Shown here: positions 54,904 through 64,000 of the stretch, piece by piece | Layout of the letters: each line of letters opens with the position of its first letter | Position numbering within the stretch: position 1 is the first letter of the stretch | NCBI GenBank assembly: GCA_963771435.1 | Contig: CAVYTF010000009.1 | Span: 62,001 to 126,000, forward strand | Length of the DNA: 64,000 bases | Direction of reading: 5' to 3' | DNA from: CAVYTF01 sp963771435 | GTDB taxonomy: Bacteria; Bacteroidota; Bacteroidia; Chitinophagales; Chitinophagaceae | Notes under the pieces: generated by a model | What the model saw: the letters and a program-made list of their open reading frames with translations, nothing else | What the model was told of the DNA's origin: nothing | Database searches by the model: none | Made by a program: the position numbers and the translations under genes

Positions 54904-56836
54904 TTATTGTTTTACAAATCTCACCGTCTGTTCTTCTGAGCCTTGTATCAGTTTAACCTGGTAAACTCCTGCAGCAAGTCCACTCACATCCATAGTGTAA
55001 GAAGCTGTATTACTACCAATTTGCTTTTCCATAACTTTATTCCCATTTAGGTCATACACATCGATGACAGAAGCCGCTGTAGTTGATGGCAGGCTTATAT
55101 TTATAGTGCTCACAGCAGGATTCGGAAATACACCAAGGGCTGATGAACTCACAAATAGAACTGTTGCAATATTTGAATAAGTGAATTTACCATTCGCATC
55201 AACCTGTTTCAACCGGTAATAATTTAACCCTTTATAAGGGGCAGCATCTGTGAATTGATAATTCTGTTGGGTTGAAACAGTTCCATGGCCTGTTACATTT
55301 CCAATAGGTTGAAAATTACTCCCGTTAGATGAGCGTTCAACAGAAAAGTAAGCATTATTTACTTCATTTGCCACTTTCCATTGAAGCAAAGAAGCAGCAC
55401 CATTCTTTTGCGCAGTAAAATTGAGCAAGGTCACAGGTAAACTGCTTCCGTCAAAATAAGCAAGGTTACCTGCATCCCCGTAAGGCACACTGCCAAATTG
55501 CATATACAATAAATTATTCCAGATAAAAGGAGAATCCGGTGTACCCGTTATTGCCCGATGCCCCATTGTAAATACCACCAGGGTTATCGATCAGGTTGAT
55601 CGCGGTACCATTAAAATAACCCAATTGAAATAAGGATTGGGCATTATAATACATAAAATAAAGATTATTAGCATACACGATCGGTTGATCCCAGTAGCCT
55701 ACCCCCCCATCAGGATTGGGATAAACTTTCAGGCTATTTGAAGCCGTCTGGTATTCAGCAAGATGGTGCGTCCCATCAGCAGGCAAATAAAAAATATATA
55801 AGTTATTATTGTAAACGATCGGCGTATTCCAAAATCCATAGCTGGTATTATCTGGGTTAGGAACAAGGCTGACGGCCGTATCACCACATTTTCCAAGTTG
55901 TAATACATTGGCTGTATTGTAATACTGGAAAAACAGCGTATCATCATATATGATGGGCAGGCCGGCAATACCACCATTATTTGAGCTTCCGTCCTGCGGG
56001 TTTGCAATAAGCGTGGGGTTATTGACACCATCATATATTGCATATTGATATTGGTTGCTATTCCCATAATAGACCCAGTAAAGTTTATTATTAAAGTTTG
56101 TAGGAAAAGTAGGCTGAAACCCATGGGTAGGTGTATTATCAGGGTTAGGAATTAAAGTCCAGCTTGTTCCGTTATAAGTAGCTAACTGCTTAGGTCCGGC
56201 AGCAGTTACATACCTTGAACAGATCTTATTATCAAACACCACAGAAAAGTCATTGTAAAAACCTGTAGCACTATTGTCAGGATTTGGAATTAATGTAAGA
56301 CCTGAGCCGGTAAATTTTCCAAATTGAAATATTGATGAAGCATTATTATAAACACCATATAAAGTGTCGTTGTAAATTCTGGGAGAACCAACATAACCTA
56401 CGCCTCCATCCGGGTTTGGATAAAGTGTAATTGATGTACCATCAAACGACGCAAGCTGTTGTGTACCTGTATTATTCAGATAGATAAAGTAAAGTTTATT
56501 ATTAAAAATAATTTGTACGCTTTGAAAATAAACGCCTGGTCCATTATCAGGATTAGCTATTAAATGCAGCGTATCACCACCATTATAAACTGCCAGTTGT
56601 ATTTTAAAATCAGGGCTTGAAGGATCGGATGTTGCTGAAGGATTGTACTGCAGCACCAATGTATTGTTAAACAATATGGGGGAGCCCGCATACCCGGACA
56701 ATGCACCACCACTTGTCCATGCGAATATATCTGGTACTGTAGGGTTAGCTACTATGTTAATGCTTTGGGCATCTAACGCATTAGCAGTAAATAAAATTCC
56801 AAACAGCAGGATCGTTTGTTGTAAAAGATTTTTCAT
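54904..56836 (-). pseudogene. Secreted repeat protein with T9SS sorting domain, one frameshift
   Basis: About 644 residues in two frames. A signal peptide (MKNLLQQTILLFGILFTANA) is followed by eight or nine repeats of about 45 residues with the pattern NPDnxxxGYxxxPIxYNNxLYxxY...QLAxYDG, which suggests a beta-propeller-like fold. Then comes a fibronectin-like domain (LLQWKVANEVNNAYFSVERS) and the Por sorting domain (VFPNPAVSTINI, AAGVYQVKLIQG). One extra G near 55535 breaks the frame; removing it gives YTDSPFIWNN. No enzymatic motif is seen. Confidence 0.8.
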
Positions 56837-56899
56837 AATTTATTTTTTAGCGTTTTAGTAAGTAAAAGTACAATAACATCATTTGAATAAAAAAATATT

Positions 56900-57010
56900 T
56901 TCTGATCTCACGCAAGCCTTCCCTTAGTCATCAGCTATACCACCCATTTCGTCTCAGAATGTTTCAGCCTGAAGATCACGATCTGATTTTTCTAACAGTA
57001 GACCCCTCAT
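56900..57010 (-). pseudogene. 3' remnant of a RelE/ParE toxin gene
   Basis: A 45-bp stretch (56966-57010) closely matches the 3' end of the toxin gene at 58236-58281, and the sequence to its left resembles 58130-58150. The remnant can encode NQIVIFRLKHSETK against NHIVIFRLKHSAME of the intact toxin. It has the same orientation, so intact gene and remnant are direct repeats on either side of ybjQ and the barrel gene. Confidence 0.7.
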
Positions 57011-57061
57011 ATTCGTGCCATCTATATGTATTTAAGATAGCTTCGCATAAAACTAAATACT

Positions 57062-57391
57062 ATGGATAGAAAAATGGTTACTACCGCCCTTATAATTGAT
57101 GGTTACAGGATAACAGGATCGCTTGGTGTTGCAAGGGGGATCACCGTTCGGTCACGAAGCTTACTCGGAAACGTTGCAGGAGGTCTGCAAAGTTTGCTTG
57201 GAGGAAATATAAGCATCTATAAAGAACTCTGCGAGAAGACAAGAAATGATGCGTTTGATGAAATGATGCAACATGCAGAACAAATGGGTGCTAATGGGAT
57301 TGTGAGCATGAGGTACGATGCCAACGAAGTGATGACCGGCATTACCGAAGTGCTTGCTTATGGCACAGCCGTACGGCTCGAAAAGATATAA
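57062..57391 (+). CDS. YbjQ family protein (UPF0145)
   Basis: 109 residues. The family core is clear: GYRITGSLGVARGITVRSRS, GNISIYKELCEKTRNDAFDEMMQHAEQMGANGIVSMRYD. YbjQ proteins form pentamers and are sometimes called heavy-metal-binding, but the function is not proven. It is monocistronic and convergent with the barrel gene. Confidence 0.92.
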   Translation: MDRKMVTTALIIDGYRITGSLGVARGITVRSRSLLGNVAGGLQSLLGGNISIYKELCEKTRNDAFDEMMQHAEQMGANGIVSMRYDANEVMTGITEVLAYGTAVRLEKI

Positions 57392-57497
57392 GTGTTTCTA
57401 TTCCTTCATTAACATTCCGATTCCCCGCTGGCTTCCGGCATTTATCACTTATGACAGTTATTTCTTTGCAATCTTAAGAATTACTTCGTTCAAGCTT

Positions 57498-58007
57498 CTA
57501 CTCTCTATTCCCTAAAGTCATCGTCGCTGCTATTCTAAAAGCAACATATCCTATAGTACCGCCGCTACCAATAACAGATTCATAACGTAGCCCCGCATTC
57601 AGTCCCGTGCTACCCCCAAAATCAAAAATATAGCCACCGCCTACTGCCCAAACAGGGCCGTTAAAAGGGCCATCACCTTCATCTGAAATTGCTTTATAAA
57701 AACTATATCCAAGCTCTGGCTCTGCATAAAACCCCGAATGGGAGTCATTAAATGTATAACGGTAACCTAGGGTTATTGGAATTACACCGATGCCATCCCC
57801 GCCTCCAGCTTTAGAAAACATAAAAATAGCGCCAAGTTCTGTTGTGACTTCAGCATTATCAGAAACCGGCACCCCTATTTTAAAAAATGCCCCATAACCA
57901 AGGCCGTAGGTACTGCTTTTTTTGCCTATAAGTTTTGCAACTTCCAATTGTGCATTACTACTCAATGAAATAATAATAAATGCTAAGGATGCCAATACTT
58001 TTCTCAT
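57498..58007 (-). CDS. Outer-membrane beta-barrel protein
   Basis: 169 residues. A signal peptide (MRKVLASLAFIIISLSSNAQ) is followed by alternating amphipathic strands rich in Gly and aromatic residues (YGLGYGAFFKIGV, LGYRYTFNDSHSGFYAEPELGYSFY, AFRIAATMTLG). This is an OmpW/porin-like small barrel with no further assignment. It stands between the ParE remnant and the intact TA pair. Confidence 0.75.
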   Translation of the reverse strand: MRKVLASLAFIIISLSSNAQLEVAKLIGKKSSTYGLGYGAFFKIGVPVSDNAEVTTELGAIFMFSKAGGGDGIGVIPITLGYRYTFNDSHSGFYAEPELGYSFYKAISDEGDGPFNGPVWAVGGGYIFDFGGSTGLNAGLRYESVIGSGGTIGYVAFRIAATMTLGNRE

Positions 58008-58225
58008 CTGTTTTGGTTTATTATAAAAGATCTTTTGCTGGCGCGAAAACTGTTAGCAATAATAGGGAAAATTCCATTCTCTTCCCTTCCCCTAAAATAT
58101 ATTATCATTAAGATCTGCAATTCATTTAAAAGGCATTCCGATCTCGTGCAGGCCTCCGGGTCTGTGTGTCTCCGTTACTTATCTCTTACTTTGTGCAAGC
58201 TACCGCCAATTATCGGCTGTAACAG

Positions 58226-58504
58226 TTATTCCATTGCAGAATGTTTCAGCCTGAAGATTACTATGTGGTTTCTTCTAACAGAATAAATAATGGAATAATG
58301 CTGTGTTATATATGTTTTTCTAAACTTGGAATACTTGGCGCTTTTAAATCCTAAGTTTGGTTGCTTTTTTAATAATTCAAGTTTCAGGTCTAAGGATTTG
58401 GTAAACTTTTCAAACACCTCAGGTTGCCAGTTCTCTTTTAGATAAATAACGATTTCCCAGAAATCTTTTACAGCAACCTTAAACCAAACTATTTCTTTTT
58501 CCAT
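58226..58504 (-). CDS. RelE/ParE family toxin
   Basis: 92 residues. The fold features are visible: VKDFWEIVIYLKENW, FEKFTKSLDLKLELLKKQPNLGFKS, and the C-terminal strands YITQHYSIIYSVRRNHIVIFRLKH. Members either cleave ribosome-bound mRNA (RelE) or block gyrase (ParE); which applies here cannot be told. The start overlaps the antitoxin end by 16 bp. Confidence 0.88.
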   Translation of the reverse strand: MEKEIVWFKVAVKDFWEIVIYLKENWQPEVFEKFTKSLDLKLELLKKQPNLGFKSAKYSKFRKTYITQHYSIIYSVRRNHIVIFRLKHSAME

Positions 58505-58716
58505 TCATCAAATTCTTGCATTAATTTTTCATGCTGTGTATAATTTCCTTTTTCATATTCCGTCTCAGATTCCATTAAAAGGTTTTTATCTTCTTCACTC
58601 AAATCATCCCACCAGTCCGAACTATAGCTAAATAATTCCTTTACTTCTTTTAAAAGCAGGTCATTATCACAACCATCGATCAGTTCATGCAGCTCTTTCT
58701 TTAATGTTGTATCCAT
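58489..58716 (-). CDS. Addiction-module antitoxin
   Basis: 75 residues, acidic. It is helical with the stretch LKKELHELIDGCDNDLLLKEVKELF and the WWDDLSEEDKNLLMESETEYEKG linker typical of short Bacteroidota antitoxins paired with ParE toxins. It precedes and overlaps the toxin gene, the usual order. It probably neutralises the toxin through its C-terminal part. Confidence 0.82.
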   Translation of the reverse strand: MDTTLKKELHELIDGCDNDLLLKEVKELFSYSSDWWDDLSEEDKNLLMESETEYEKGNYTQHEKLMQEFDEWKKK

Positions 58717-58789
58717 AAAAATGTTTTTCCAAAATTAAAAAAATATTCCATCACATACAGCTTTCCTCTTGTGCCTATATTACCCGCCC

Positions 58790-59170
58790 TCATTTCCCTC
58801 TATACCTCCCCCTGTAATAAGCGATCACCTCCTGCTTCTTCGTTTGATACAGTACAAACTGGCCCGCCGTCAAAACAGTCTTCATCTTTATTTCCGCTGA
58901 GTCAAAAAGTATTTTCATTTCCTGCGCTTTTGAGAATTTGCTTTCATCGTTTTTCATCACAGGCACCGATTTTTGTGCAACATCCAGCGCAATAGAATAG
59001 ATTTTCCCATACTGCTCCGCGTTCAGCTTCAAAACAGTCTTCAAAGTATCAGCAAACAATGCCGCCCTTTGTTGCGGCGGCATTGCTTTAAACTGTTCCA
59101 ATGTTTGCGCTTTTACATGTGCTGCGCAGAAAAATAGTGCTCCGAAAATTAATACCCTTAATACTTTCAT
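58790..59170 (-). CDS. Exported small helical protein of unknown function
   Basis: 126 residues. A signal peptide (MKVLRVLIFGALFFCAAHVKAQ) is followed by a helical domain (LNAEQYGKIYSIALDVAQKS, FSKAQEMKILFDSAEIKMKTVL, YQTKKQEVIAYY) with the layout of Spy/CpxP-like or DUF4890-like proteins. The assignment is tentative. It lies 18 bp downstream of the lipoprotein gene, probably in one operon. Confidence 0.65.
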   Translation of the reverse strand: MKVLRVLIFGALFFCAAHVKAQTLEQFKAMPPQQRAALFADTLKTVLKLNAEQYGKIYSIALDVAQKSVPVMKNDESKFSKAQEMKILFDSAEIKMKTVLTAGQFVLYQTKKQEVIAYYRGRYRGK

Positions 59171-59188
59171 TTCTTTTATTTATAAAAA

Positions 59189-59926
59189 TTACCAGCTTAT
59201 TTGATATACGTTTCCGCTTGCCATTGTAAGCGTTGCTGCCTGGTTGCCAAGGAAATTGATTGTTCCACTGTAGCTGAATGATTTTCCTGAAGTAGACGAG
59301 CCGCTGATGCTTGCCGTTGCCGTACCCGATAAAATTTCCTCTGTTGTTTTGTCAATATTAATGTTCGACGAACTGATATTAATAACGCTTGTAAATGAGT
59401 TTTTATTCCCAATATAAGACTGTTGTGAACCATTCCTCACATAATTGGAACTAAGCACATAGTTAGGAGCAGATTCCGCCAGCCCTGTAACAACAAACCC
59501 CCCGTTGGAGCTGTCGTTTGAGGATATCAAAGACCCCGCATAAGTAGTATGTCCCGTAAATCCAAACGTAAAGCTGGCTGTGGAGCAACTCAATACCCAA
59601 TTCCATTGAAGGTCTACTGAATAACTGATGGCAGCTCCTGCAACACTTGCTGCTACAATAGAAGAATCAAATGTACCTCCGCAGGGATACGCTGTTTGAT
59701 TACTCGCTACAACCGCTGCTTCAGTTGTTTGCTGGGCCATACCGCCGCTTGTTGGCTCTACGGCCTGTGTTACAGCCTGCGCGGCTACTGCTTCCGTTAC
59801 AGTGTCTGTTGTAGTTGTCGTTGAAGCGGAGTCTTTGTTGCAGGACGGTAAAGCCGTCATAATTAAAAGGCCGCAAAGTACAGTTGCCGTTGCTTTAAGC
59901 ACAGCAGTAAAGTTTGTTTTTTTCAT
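59189..59926 (-). CDS. Lipoprotein of unknown function
   Basis: 245 residues. The signal peptide ends in a lipobox-like LPSC (Cys29), followed by a Ser/Thr/Ala-rich linker (about 33-80). The rest is rich in Ser, Gly and Thr and is probably beta (SVDLQWNWVLSCSTASFTFGFTGHTTY, GTATASISGSSTSGKSF). No family is recognised. It is probably exposed in the outer membrane. Confidence 0.7.
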   Translation of the reverse strand: MKKTNFTAVLKATATVLCGLLIMTALPSCNKDSASTTTTTDTVTEAVAAQAVTQAVEPTSGGMAQQTTEAAVVASNQTAYPCGGTFDSSIVAASVAGAAISYSVDLQWNWVLSCSTASFTFGFTGHTTYAGSLISSNDSSNGGFVVTGLAESAPNYVLSSNYVRNGSQQSYIGNKNSFTSVINISSSNINIDKTTEEILSGTATASISGSSTSGKSFSYSGTINFLGNQAATLTMASGNVYQISW

Positions 59927-60011
59927 GTTGTTTGATTTTTATTTGTTTAAATTTTATATGTGACTACTTTTTTAATAAGGATTCTCTCACCTGGTGGTGA
60001 AACGGAAAAAC

Positions 60012-60821
60012 TCAGGGTTGAACTTCTGCATGTTTTGGTTGTTTACTTTTAAACGGGTTAATAAATCCCTGCACCACCAGCTTGAAAGGGTTCAGCGAAG
60101 GTGTTTCCCCGGGAATGCCGTATTTCACTTTCTCTATCTCGGGTTGATAGGTTTTAAAAATGCGGTCCCATATCATCAGCACGCCGCCAAAGTTTTTGTC
60201 TAAATAAATATCGTTCTGCCCGTGATGCACGCGGTGTGCAGAAGGAGTATCAATAACACCTTCTATTTTGCCCAGCTTGCCTACTGCTTCAGTATGTAAA
60301 AAAAACTGGAACAATAAATTAAGTGCGTATGATACCACTATAAAATCCGGTGGAAAACCAAGCAACGCAAGCGGTATAAAAAACAGCGGGCTAACCAGTG
60401 CAGAGAACCAGTTCAGCCGGTAAGCCGAAGTAAGGTTCATCCGCGGACTTGAATGATGGATATGGTGAAAAGCCCAGAGTGGCAGCCACAAATGCGACAC
60501 ACGGTGAAACCAGTAATACACAAAATCTGCAAGCACGAACGTAACCGCAAACACCCAGGCGCTATGCCCGAAAGAAAACAGGCTAAGGTTTGCAGCAAAG
60601 CCAAGTATAGCAAGTTGGTAGCCTGCAAAAATTATCTTTGAAAACTGGAACCCCGCTAGAACGGCCGTGTTCGTAAATGTTTCCTTAAGGTTATAAACTT
60701 TCTTATCGTTGCGCCAGCTCCAGGTAATTTCAAGTGCTATAAGTACAATTAAAAACAGCAACACTTTGCCACGGTACTGCGTGGAAACCAAAGCGCCATG
60801 TTGAGCCAAATATGTTTTCAT
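60012..60821 (-). CDS. Sterol desaturase/fatty acid hydroxylase superfamily membrane enzyme
   Basis: 269 residues from the ATG at 60821 (MKTYLAQHG). Several membrane helices and the three histidine clusters of the di-iron family are present: FHRVSHLW, FHHIHHSS and SAHRVHHGQND. Such enzymes hydroxylate or desaturate lipids with O2. The substrate here is unknown. The C-terminus is basic and cytosolic. A LytTR gene remnant lies just upstream. Confidence 0.87.
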   Translation of the reverse strand: MKTYLAQHGALVSTQYRGKVLLFLIVLIALEITWSWRNDKKVYNLKETFTNTAVLAGFQFSKIIFAGYQLAILGFAANLSLFSFGHSAWVFAVTFVLADFVYYWFHRVSHLWLPLWAFHHIHHSSPRMNLTSAYRLNWFSALVSPLFFIPLALLGFPPDFIVVSYALNLLFQFFLHTEAVGKLGKIEGVIDTPSAHRVHHGQNDIYLDKNFGGVLMIWDRIFKTYQPEIEKVKYGIPGETPSLNPFKLVVQGFINPFKSKQPKHAEVQP

Positions 60822-60892
60822 AATTCTTCGTTTGCAAATTTGACTTTGCACCGTAAGAACAGAAATACCAATAAGGTTGAAGCTGAAAAATT

Positions 60893-60960
60893 GCAGGACG
60901 AACTCACATATTCATCCTTTCCTTACACTTAGGCACACGGGCCTTGTTGATAACTATTTT
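60893..60960 (-). pseudogene. 3' remnant of a LytTR response-regulator gene
   Basis: It matches 62945-63012 (the 3' end of the intact LytTR gene) at most positions, sharing CGAACTCACATATTCATCC and GGCACACGGGC. The remnant encodes VINKARVPKCKERMNM and a stop, against ISKARVPEFKEWMNM in the intact gene. The two lie in direct orientation on either side of the AraC/SDR pair. Confidence 0.8.
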
Positions 60961-60962
60961 TT

Positions 60963-61874
60963 TCAAGAAAGAACTCTCCTCCGATAGCTTGCAGGGGTTT
61001 CACCAACTTTCGATTTAAAAAGCCTGTTAAACGCTGCTTCAGATTGATAGCCAACCTTACTGGCTATCTCACTAATGTTTTCTTTGCTTTCTGATAAGAT
61101 CTCTTTCGATTTTAAAATGCGCCAGTTGGTTAAATAACTTAATGGTGTTTCGCCTACTGACCTTTTAAATTCTCTGCAATACAACGAACGGGACATACCG
61201 GCAGTAGCAGCCAATTGATGTAATGCCCAGTCTTTTTCAGGAGATTCATGTATAACTTTTAAAGAATTACTAATTCTATTATCCTTTAATGCCATAAGAA
61301 AACCCTCTTTTATATCTGCCTGTTCTATATAAGCACGGATGATCAATACAAAAAGTATATCAACCAGGCGGCCTAAAATTAATTTACTTCCTATTTTTTC
61401 AGCACTTATCTCTTCATTCATTAACACGGCGGCCTGTTGCAGCCACAAGTTTAATTCTTTAGTGGTATTTATATGTATCACTTTAGGTAGCGACTTAATA
61501 AAAGGATGTTGTACAGATGGAGTAAACTCAAAATGCCCACCCATTAATATTGTTTCTTCATCTTTCCCTTGAAATAAAGGCTTCCCGCTGTGAAAAGCTT
61601 TGCCGAATTGCGAAGCCGGCACACAAGTAGTATTCGATTTGCCTGAAATACGATGTGTAGAACCATGAGGAATACAAACAAGATCGCCCACATTCATTTT
61701 TATAACCTTCTCACCGGGTACTCTCAAATAACAAGTCCCTTTTAAAAGCCTCCAAAACTGCGAACGTGGATCTTGCTCTATTTCTATACCCCAGGATGTT
61801 GAAGAAAAGTGCAATTTTGGATAAACAACTGTTTTTAATTTGGCGCTCTCTAAAACACCGCTTAATGCATCCAT
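60963..61874 (-). CDS. AraC-family regulator with N-terminal cupin domain
   Basis: 303 residues. The N-terminal cupin (about 20-90: RLLKGTCYLRVPGEKVIKMNVGDLVCIPHGSTHRI) belongs to the AraC_binding/cupin_6 type. The C-terminal double helix-turn-helix domain has LHQLAATAGMSRSLYCREFKRSVGETPLSYLTNWR and IASKVGYQSEAAFNRLFKSKVGETPASYRR. It is divergent from the SDR gene, which it probably controls. Confidence 0.9.
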   Translation of the reverse strand: MDALSGVLESAKLKTVVYPKLHFSSTSWGIEIEQDPRSQFWRLLKGTCYLRVPGEKVIKMNVGDLVCIPHGSTHRISGKSNTTCVPASQFGKAFHSGKPLFQGKDEETILMGGHFEFTPSVQHPFIKSLPKVIHINTTKELNLWLQQAAVLMNEEISAEKIGSKLILGRLVDILFVLIIRAYIEQADIKEGFLMALKDNRISNSLKVIHESPEKDWALHQLAATAGMSRSLYCREFKRSVGETPLSYLTNWRILKSKEILSESKENISEIASKVGYQSEAAFNRLFKSKVGETPASYRRRVLS

Positions 61875-61977
61875 AGCTTAAATATATACGATTGAGCAAA
61901 TCTAATGGACTTATTGATACCAATAGCACAGTTTTAAGCGATTATTTTTGCAGCAGTAATAATTAAAAATTAGAAAA

Positions 61978-62903
61978 ATGAACGAAAGCATATTAATAAC
62001 CGGAGCAAATATTGGGCTTGGCAAAGAGACTGCCCGCCAGTTAGCATTGAGAAAAGAAACAAAAAAGGTAATTCTTTTCTGCAGAAACCAAGCGAAAGCT
62101 GAGGCAGCAAAAAAAGAACTGGAGGAGCAAACAGGAAAAAGATCTTTGAGATCATTATTGGAGATGTGTCAGATGCAGATTCTGTAAGAAGAGCAGTAGA
62201 AAAAATAAAGGAACCTGTTGATGCAGTAATTTTAAATGCAGGCGGCATGGTGGGGAGAACGGCTGCGAAAATTACGCCTTCTGGTATGAATGAATTGGCT
62301 GCTACCAATATTTTAGGCCATGTAATTTTAGTAGAAGAATTATTAAAACAGGATAAGTTGAAAAAAGCAGTACTATCAGTAAGTGCAGAAGCTGTACCGG
62401 GAGTAAAGATGCTTGGGATGAAACCGGTGGCAATGAAAACTTCTTCTGTAGATGAGTTTGCTGCTGTGCTTGACGGCTCCTATTTTGGTAATAAATTTGA
62501 TGTAACGCAAGCATACGGATATGTCAAATATGCAGCAACTATGTGGGCCTTGTCAATGGCAAGAAAATATCCTGGTATCAAATTTATTGTTGTGAGCCCC
62601 GGGAATACCAAAGGAACCCAGGCACCCAATGATCTTCCCCCGGCAATGAGATTTATGTTGAAGAATTTTATGATGCCTGTGATATTTCCATTGATCGGAG
62701 GAATGGTGCATAAGCTGGAAGTAGGTGCAAAACGCTTTGTAGATGGCATTTCGGATGAGCGATATAAAAGTGGCGTTTTTTATGCAAGTAAAGAGGGCAA
62801 GTTATCAGGTGACATGGTTGACCAAAGTACTTTTTTTACCGATTTGAAAAATACTACATTTCAGGATAACGCCGATAAAGCAATTCACCGTTTTATAAAG
62901 TAG
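61978..62903 (+). pseudogene. SDR-family oxidoreductase, one frameshift
   Basis: About 308 residues in two frames. The NAD(P) motif ITGANIGLGKETARQ lies at the start. The active-site YxxxK is YGYVK in the second piece, and NAGG is also present. One A is missing near 62141-62145; restoring it gives GKKIFEIIIGDVSDADSV. Cofactor-dependent alcohol/ketone chemistry is expected; the substrate is unknown. It is divergent from the AraC regulator with a 103-bp gap. Confidence 0.85.
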
Positions 62904-62957
62904 GCGCGAAAATGCCTTTATGTAATAAGGTTTGAAACTAAAAACTACAAGCCGAAC

Positions 62958-63728
62958 TCACATATTCATCCATTCCTTAAACTCAGGCACACGGGCTTTG
63001 CTGATAAGTATATTTTCTTTGGAGAGGGGGTTTACTTTAAGCAGTAGCCTTCCGTTAAAAAAGAAGTCTACTTCGGTTATGGCATTACGGTTAACTATAA
63101 ATTGCCTGTTGGCTCGGAAGAATTGCAGTGGGTCAAGTTCTTGCTGCAGCTTTTCAAGCGTACCTTCAATAATATAAAATTTATTGTCGGCAGTTACAGC
63201 GTTAACCGTTTCATTCACCGATTGAAACCATTGAATATTCGCGGCGCTCACGGGAATAAGCTTATCACGGTAATGAACAAGGAAAGATTTTTTAAACCCC
63301 GACTGTATTTTTATTTCTTTCAGGATGTTTTGCAGGTCTTTATCAACAGGACTGCTTGGAACTACTTTCAATTGCTTAAATTTCTCAACAGCTTGCAACA
63401 CTTCTTCCTCATCAAACGGCTTCAATATATAATCAATGCCGTTTTTTTTAAACGCCTTCAGGGCATATTCATTATAAGCAGTAACAAATATCACAGGCGC
63501 TGTTGGTTGCACTTCCTCAAAAATATCAAACGACAACCCGTCGCTCAAACGGATGTCCATAAACAAAAGGTCGCAGGCCTCGTTATTATTTTTAAGCCAT
63601 TCCACCGAATCAGCAACCGTGGTCAGCACAGCAAGCACTTCCATTTGCGGGTCTGCTTCCTGCAACAAATGTTTTAGGCTGCGCGCCGTTGCAGGCTCAT
63701 CTTCTATTATGGCTATATTGATTTTCAT
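62958..63728 (-). CDS. LytTR-type response regulator
   Basis: 256 residues. The receiver domain (about 1-120) has IEDEP, LLFMDIRLSDG (phosphorylated Asp) and VTAYNEYALKAF with the Lys in IDYILKPF. The LytTR DNA-binding domain (about 150-254) has FLVHYRDKLIPV, FFRANRQFIVNRNAI and ISKARVPEFKEW. It is 4 bp overlapped by the upstream kinase gene (ATGA), so the pair is one two-component system. Confidence 0.95.
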   Translation of the reverse strand: MKINIAIIEDEPATARSLKHLLQEADPQMEVLAVLTTVADSVEWLKNNNEACDLLFMDIRLSDGLSFDIFEEVQPTAPVIFVTAYNEYALKAFKKNGIDYILKPFDEEEVLQAVEKFKQLKVVPSSPVDKDLQNILKEIKIQSGFKKSFLVHYRDKLIPVSAANIQWFQSVNETVNAVTADNKFYIIEGTLEKLQQELDPLQFFRANRQFIVNRNAITEVDFFFNGRLLLKVNPLSKENILISKARVPEFKEWMNM

Positions 63729-64000
63729 ATCTGTTGCAGTGGAAGCTTTACAATAAAACTATCCGCCCCCTTTTCTATTTCAATTTCCTTTTGCAGCAAT
63801 ATACGAAACCGTTCATTCAGGTTGTTCAGCCCAATGCCCGTGCTCTCGTCTTTAAAATGAACTTCCTGTAGGTTATTTTTAACTACGAGCAAATCATTCT
63901 CTGCGTAAACACTCACTGCTAAAGGGTTTGCCGCCGATGAACTGTTATGTTTTACCGCATTTTCAAGCAATGGCTGAAGGCTCATATAAGGCAATTGATA
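63725..64000 (-). CDS. LytS-type sensor histidine kinase, C-terminal part, cut by window end
   Basis: The visible 91 codons encode the HATPase region: MSLQPLLENAVKHNSS (N box) and GIGLNNLNERFRIL (G box). The gene continues beyond 64000. It would phosphorylate the neighbouring LytTR regulator. The stop overlaps the regulator start by 4 bp. Confidence 0.9.
   Translation of the reverse strand, partial: YQLPYMSLQPLLENAVKHNSSSAANPLAVSVYAENDLLVVKNNLQEVHFKDESTGIGLNNLNERFRILLQKEIEIEKGADSFIVKLPLQQI

Noticed and set aside
60963..62903. Transposon carrying AraC/SDR
   Set aside because: No transposase or terminal inverted repeats; the flanking repeats are direct and derive from a gene end.

Overview
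The window looks like chromosomal DNA of a Bacteroidota bacterium, probably of the Chitinophagaceae or a close relative. The evidence is two secreted proteins with type IX secretion (Por) C-terminal sorting domains, promoters of the Bacteroidota TAnnTTTG type, an IPExxxVDY-family protein, a fused branched-chain 2-oxoacid dehydrogenase E1, a Lys/Ala/Pro-tailed DksA-like protein next to ileS, and LytTR two-component signalling. There is no rRNA, no recognisable insertion sequence and no CRISPR array. One tRNA gene, tRNA-Leu(CAA), is present.

Layout. 0-9 kb: a frameshifted secreted metzincin protease, a repeat-containing winged-helix-like protein, a CtlX / arginine-deiminase pair, a pterin carbinolamine dehydratase, an IPExxxVDY protein and feoB. 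9-25.8 kb: mostly housekeeping genes (ileS, dksA-like, an MsbA-type ABC exporter, rbfA, hscB, tRNA-Leu, rho, a POT peptide transporter, purD, a SurA-like PPIase and a TlpA-like thioredoxin). 26-37.5 kb: metF, yccF, fused E1, a four-gene operon with a Tes-like radical SAM enzyme and an Lgt paralogue, a DUF2628 gene, a C-terminal-processing protease and two unknown genes. 37.7-48.6 kb: a leuA-leuC-leuD-leuB / ilvD-dinB-ilvB-(four-helix-bundle gene)-ilvN-ilvC cluster on the minus strand. 48.8-64 kb: a helical-repeat protein, an alkyladenine glycosylase, an EI24 membrane protein with an RsmI-like methyltransferase, an M28 peptidase, a second frameshifted T9SS protein, YbjQ, an outer-membrane barrel, a RelE/ParE toxin-antitoxin pair, a lipoprotein, a sterol-desaturase-family enzyme, a divergent AraC/SDR pair and a LytTR response regulator with its kinase, which is cut by the window end.

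Three things stand out. (1) About 20 single-base indels fall in ilvC, ilvN, ilvB, dinB, ilvD and leuA, about 11 of them in ilvB alone, while leuB, leuC, leuD and the four-helix-bundle gene are clean. The encoded protein is otherwise intact, so this is either a locally poor consensus or very recent indel-driven inactivation. (2) The radical SAM gene has the Cys pattern of the tetraether-synthase-like family and lies in an operon with an Lgt paralogue lacking the usual histidine and with two small three-helix membrane proteins. This is a candidate uncharacterised lipid or lipoprotein modification system. (3) Intergenic DNA is rich in structure: palindromic arrays with a 21-bp period, a dispersed element of about 40 bp at gene 3' ends, AGTAAAA-flanked insertion of a four-helix-bundle gene, and several fragments of gene ends lying as direct repeats on the far side of small gene cassettes.

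All function calls come from reading motifs and translations; no database search was run.
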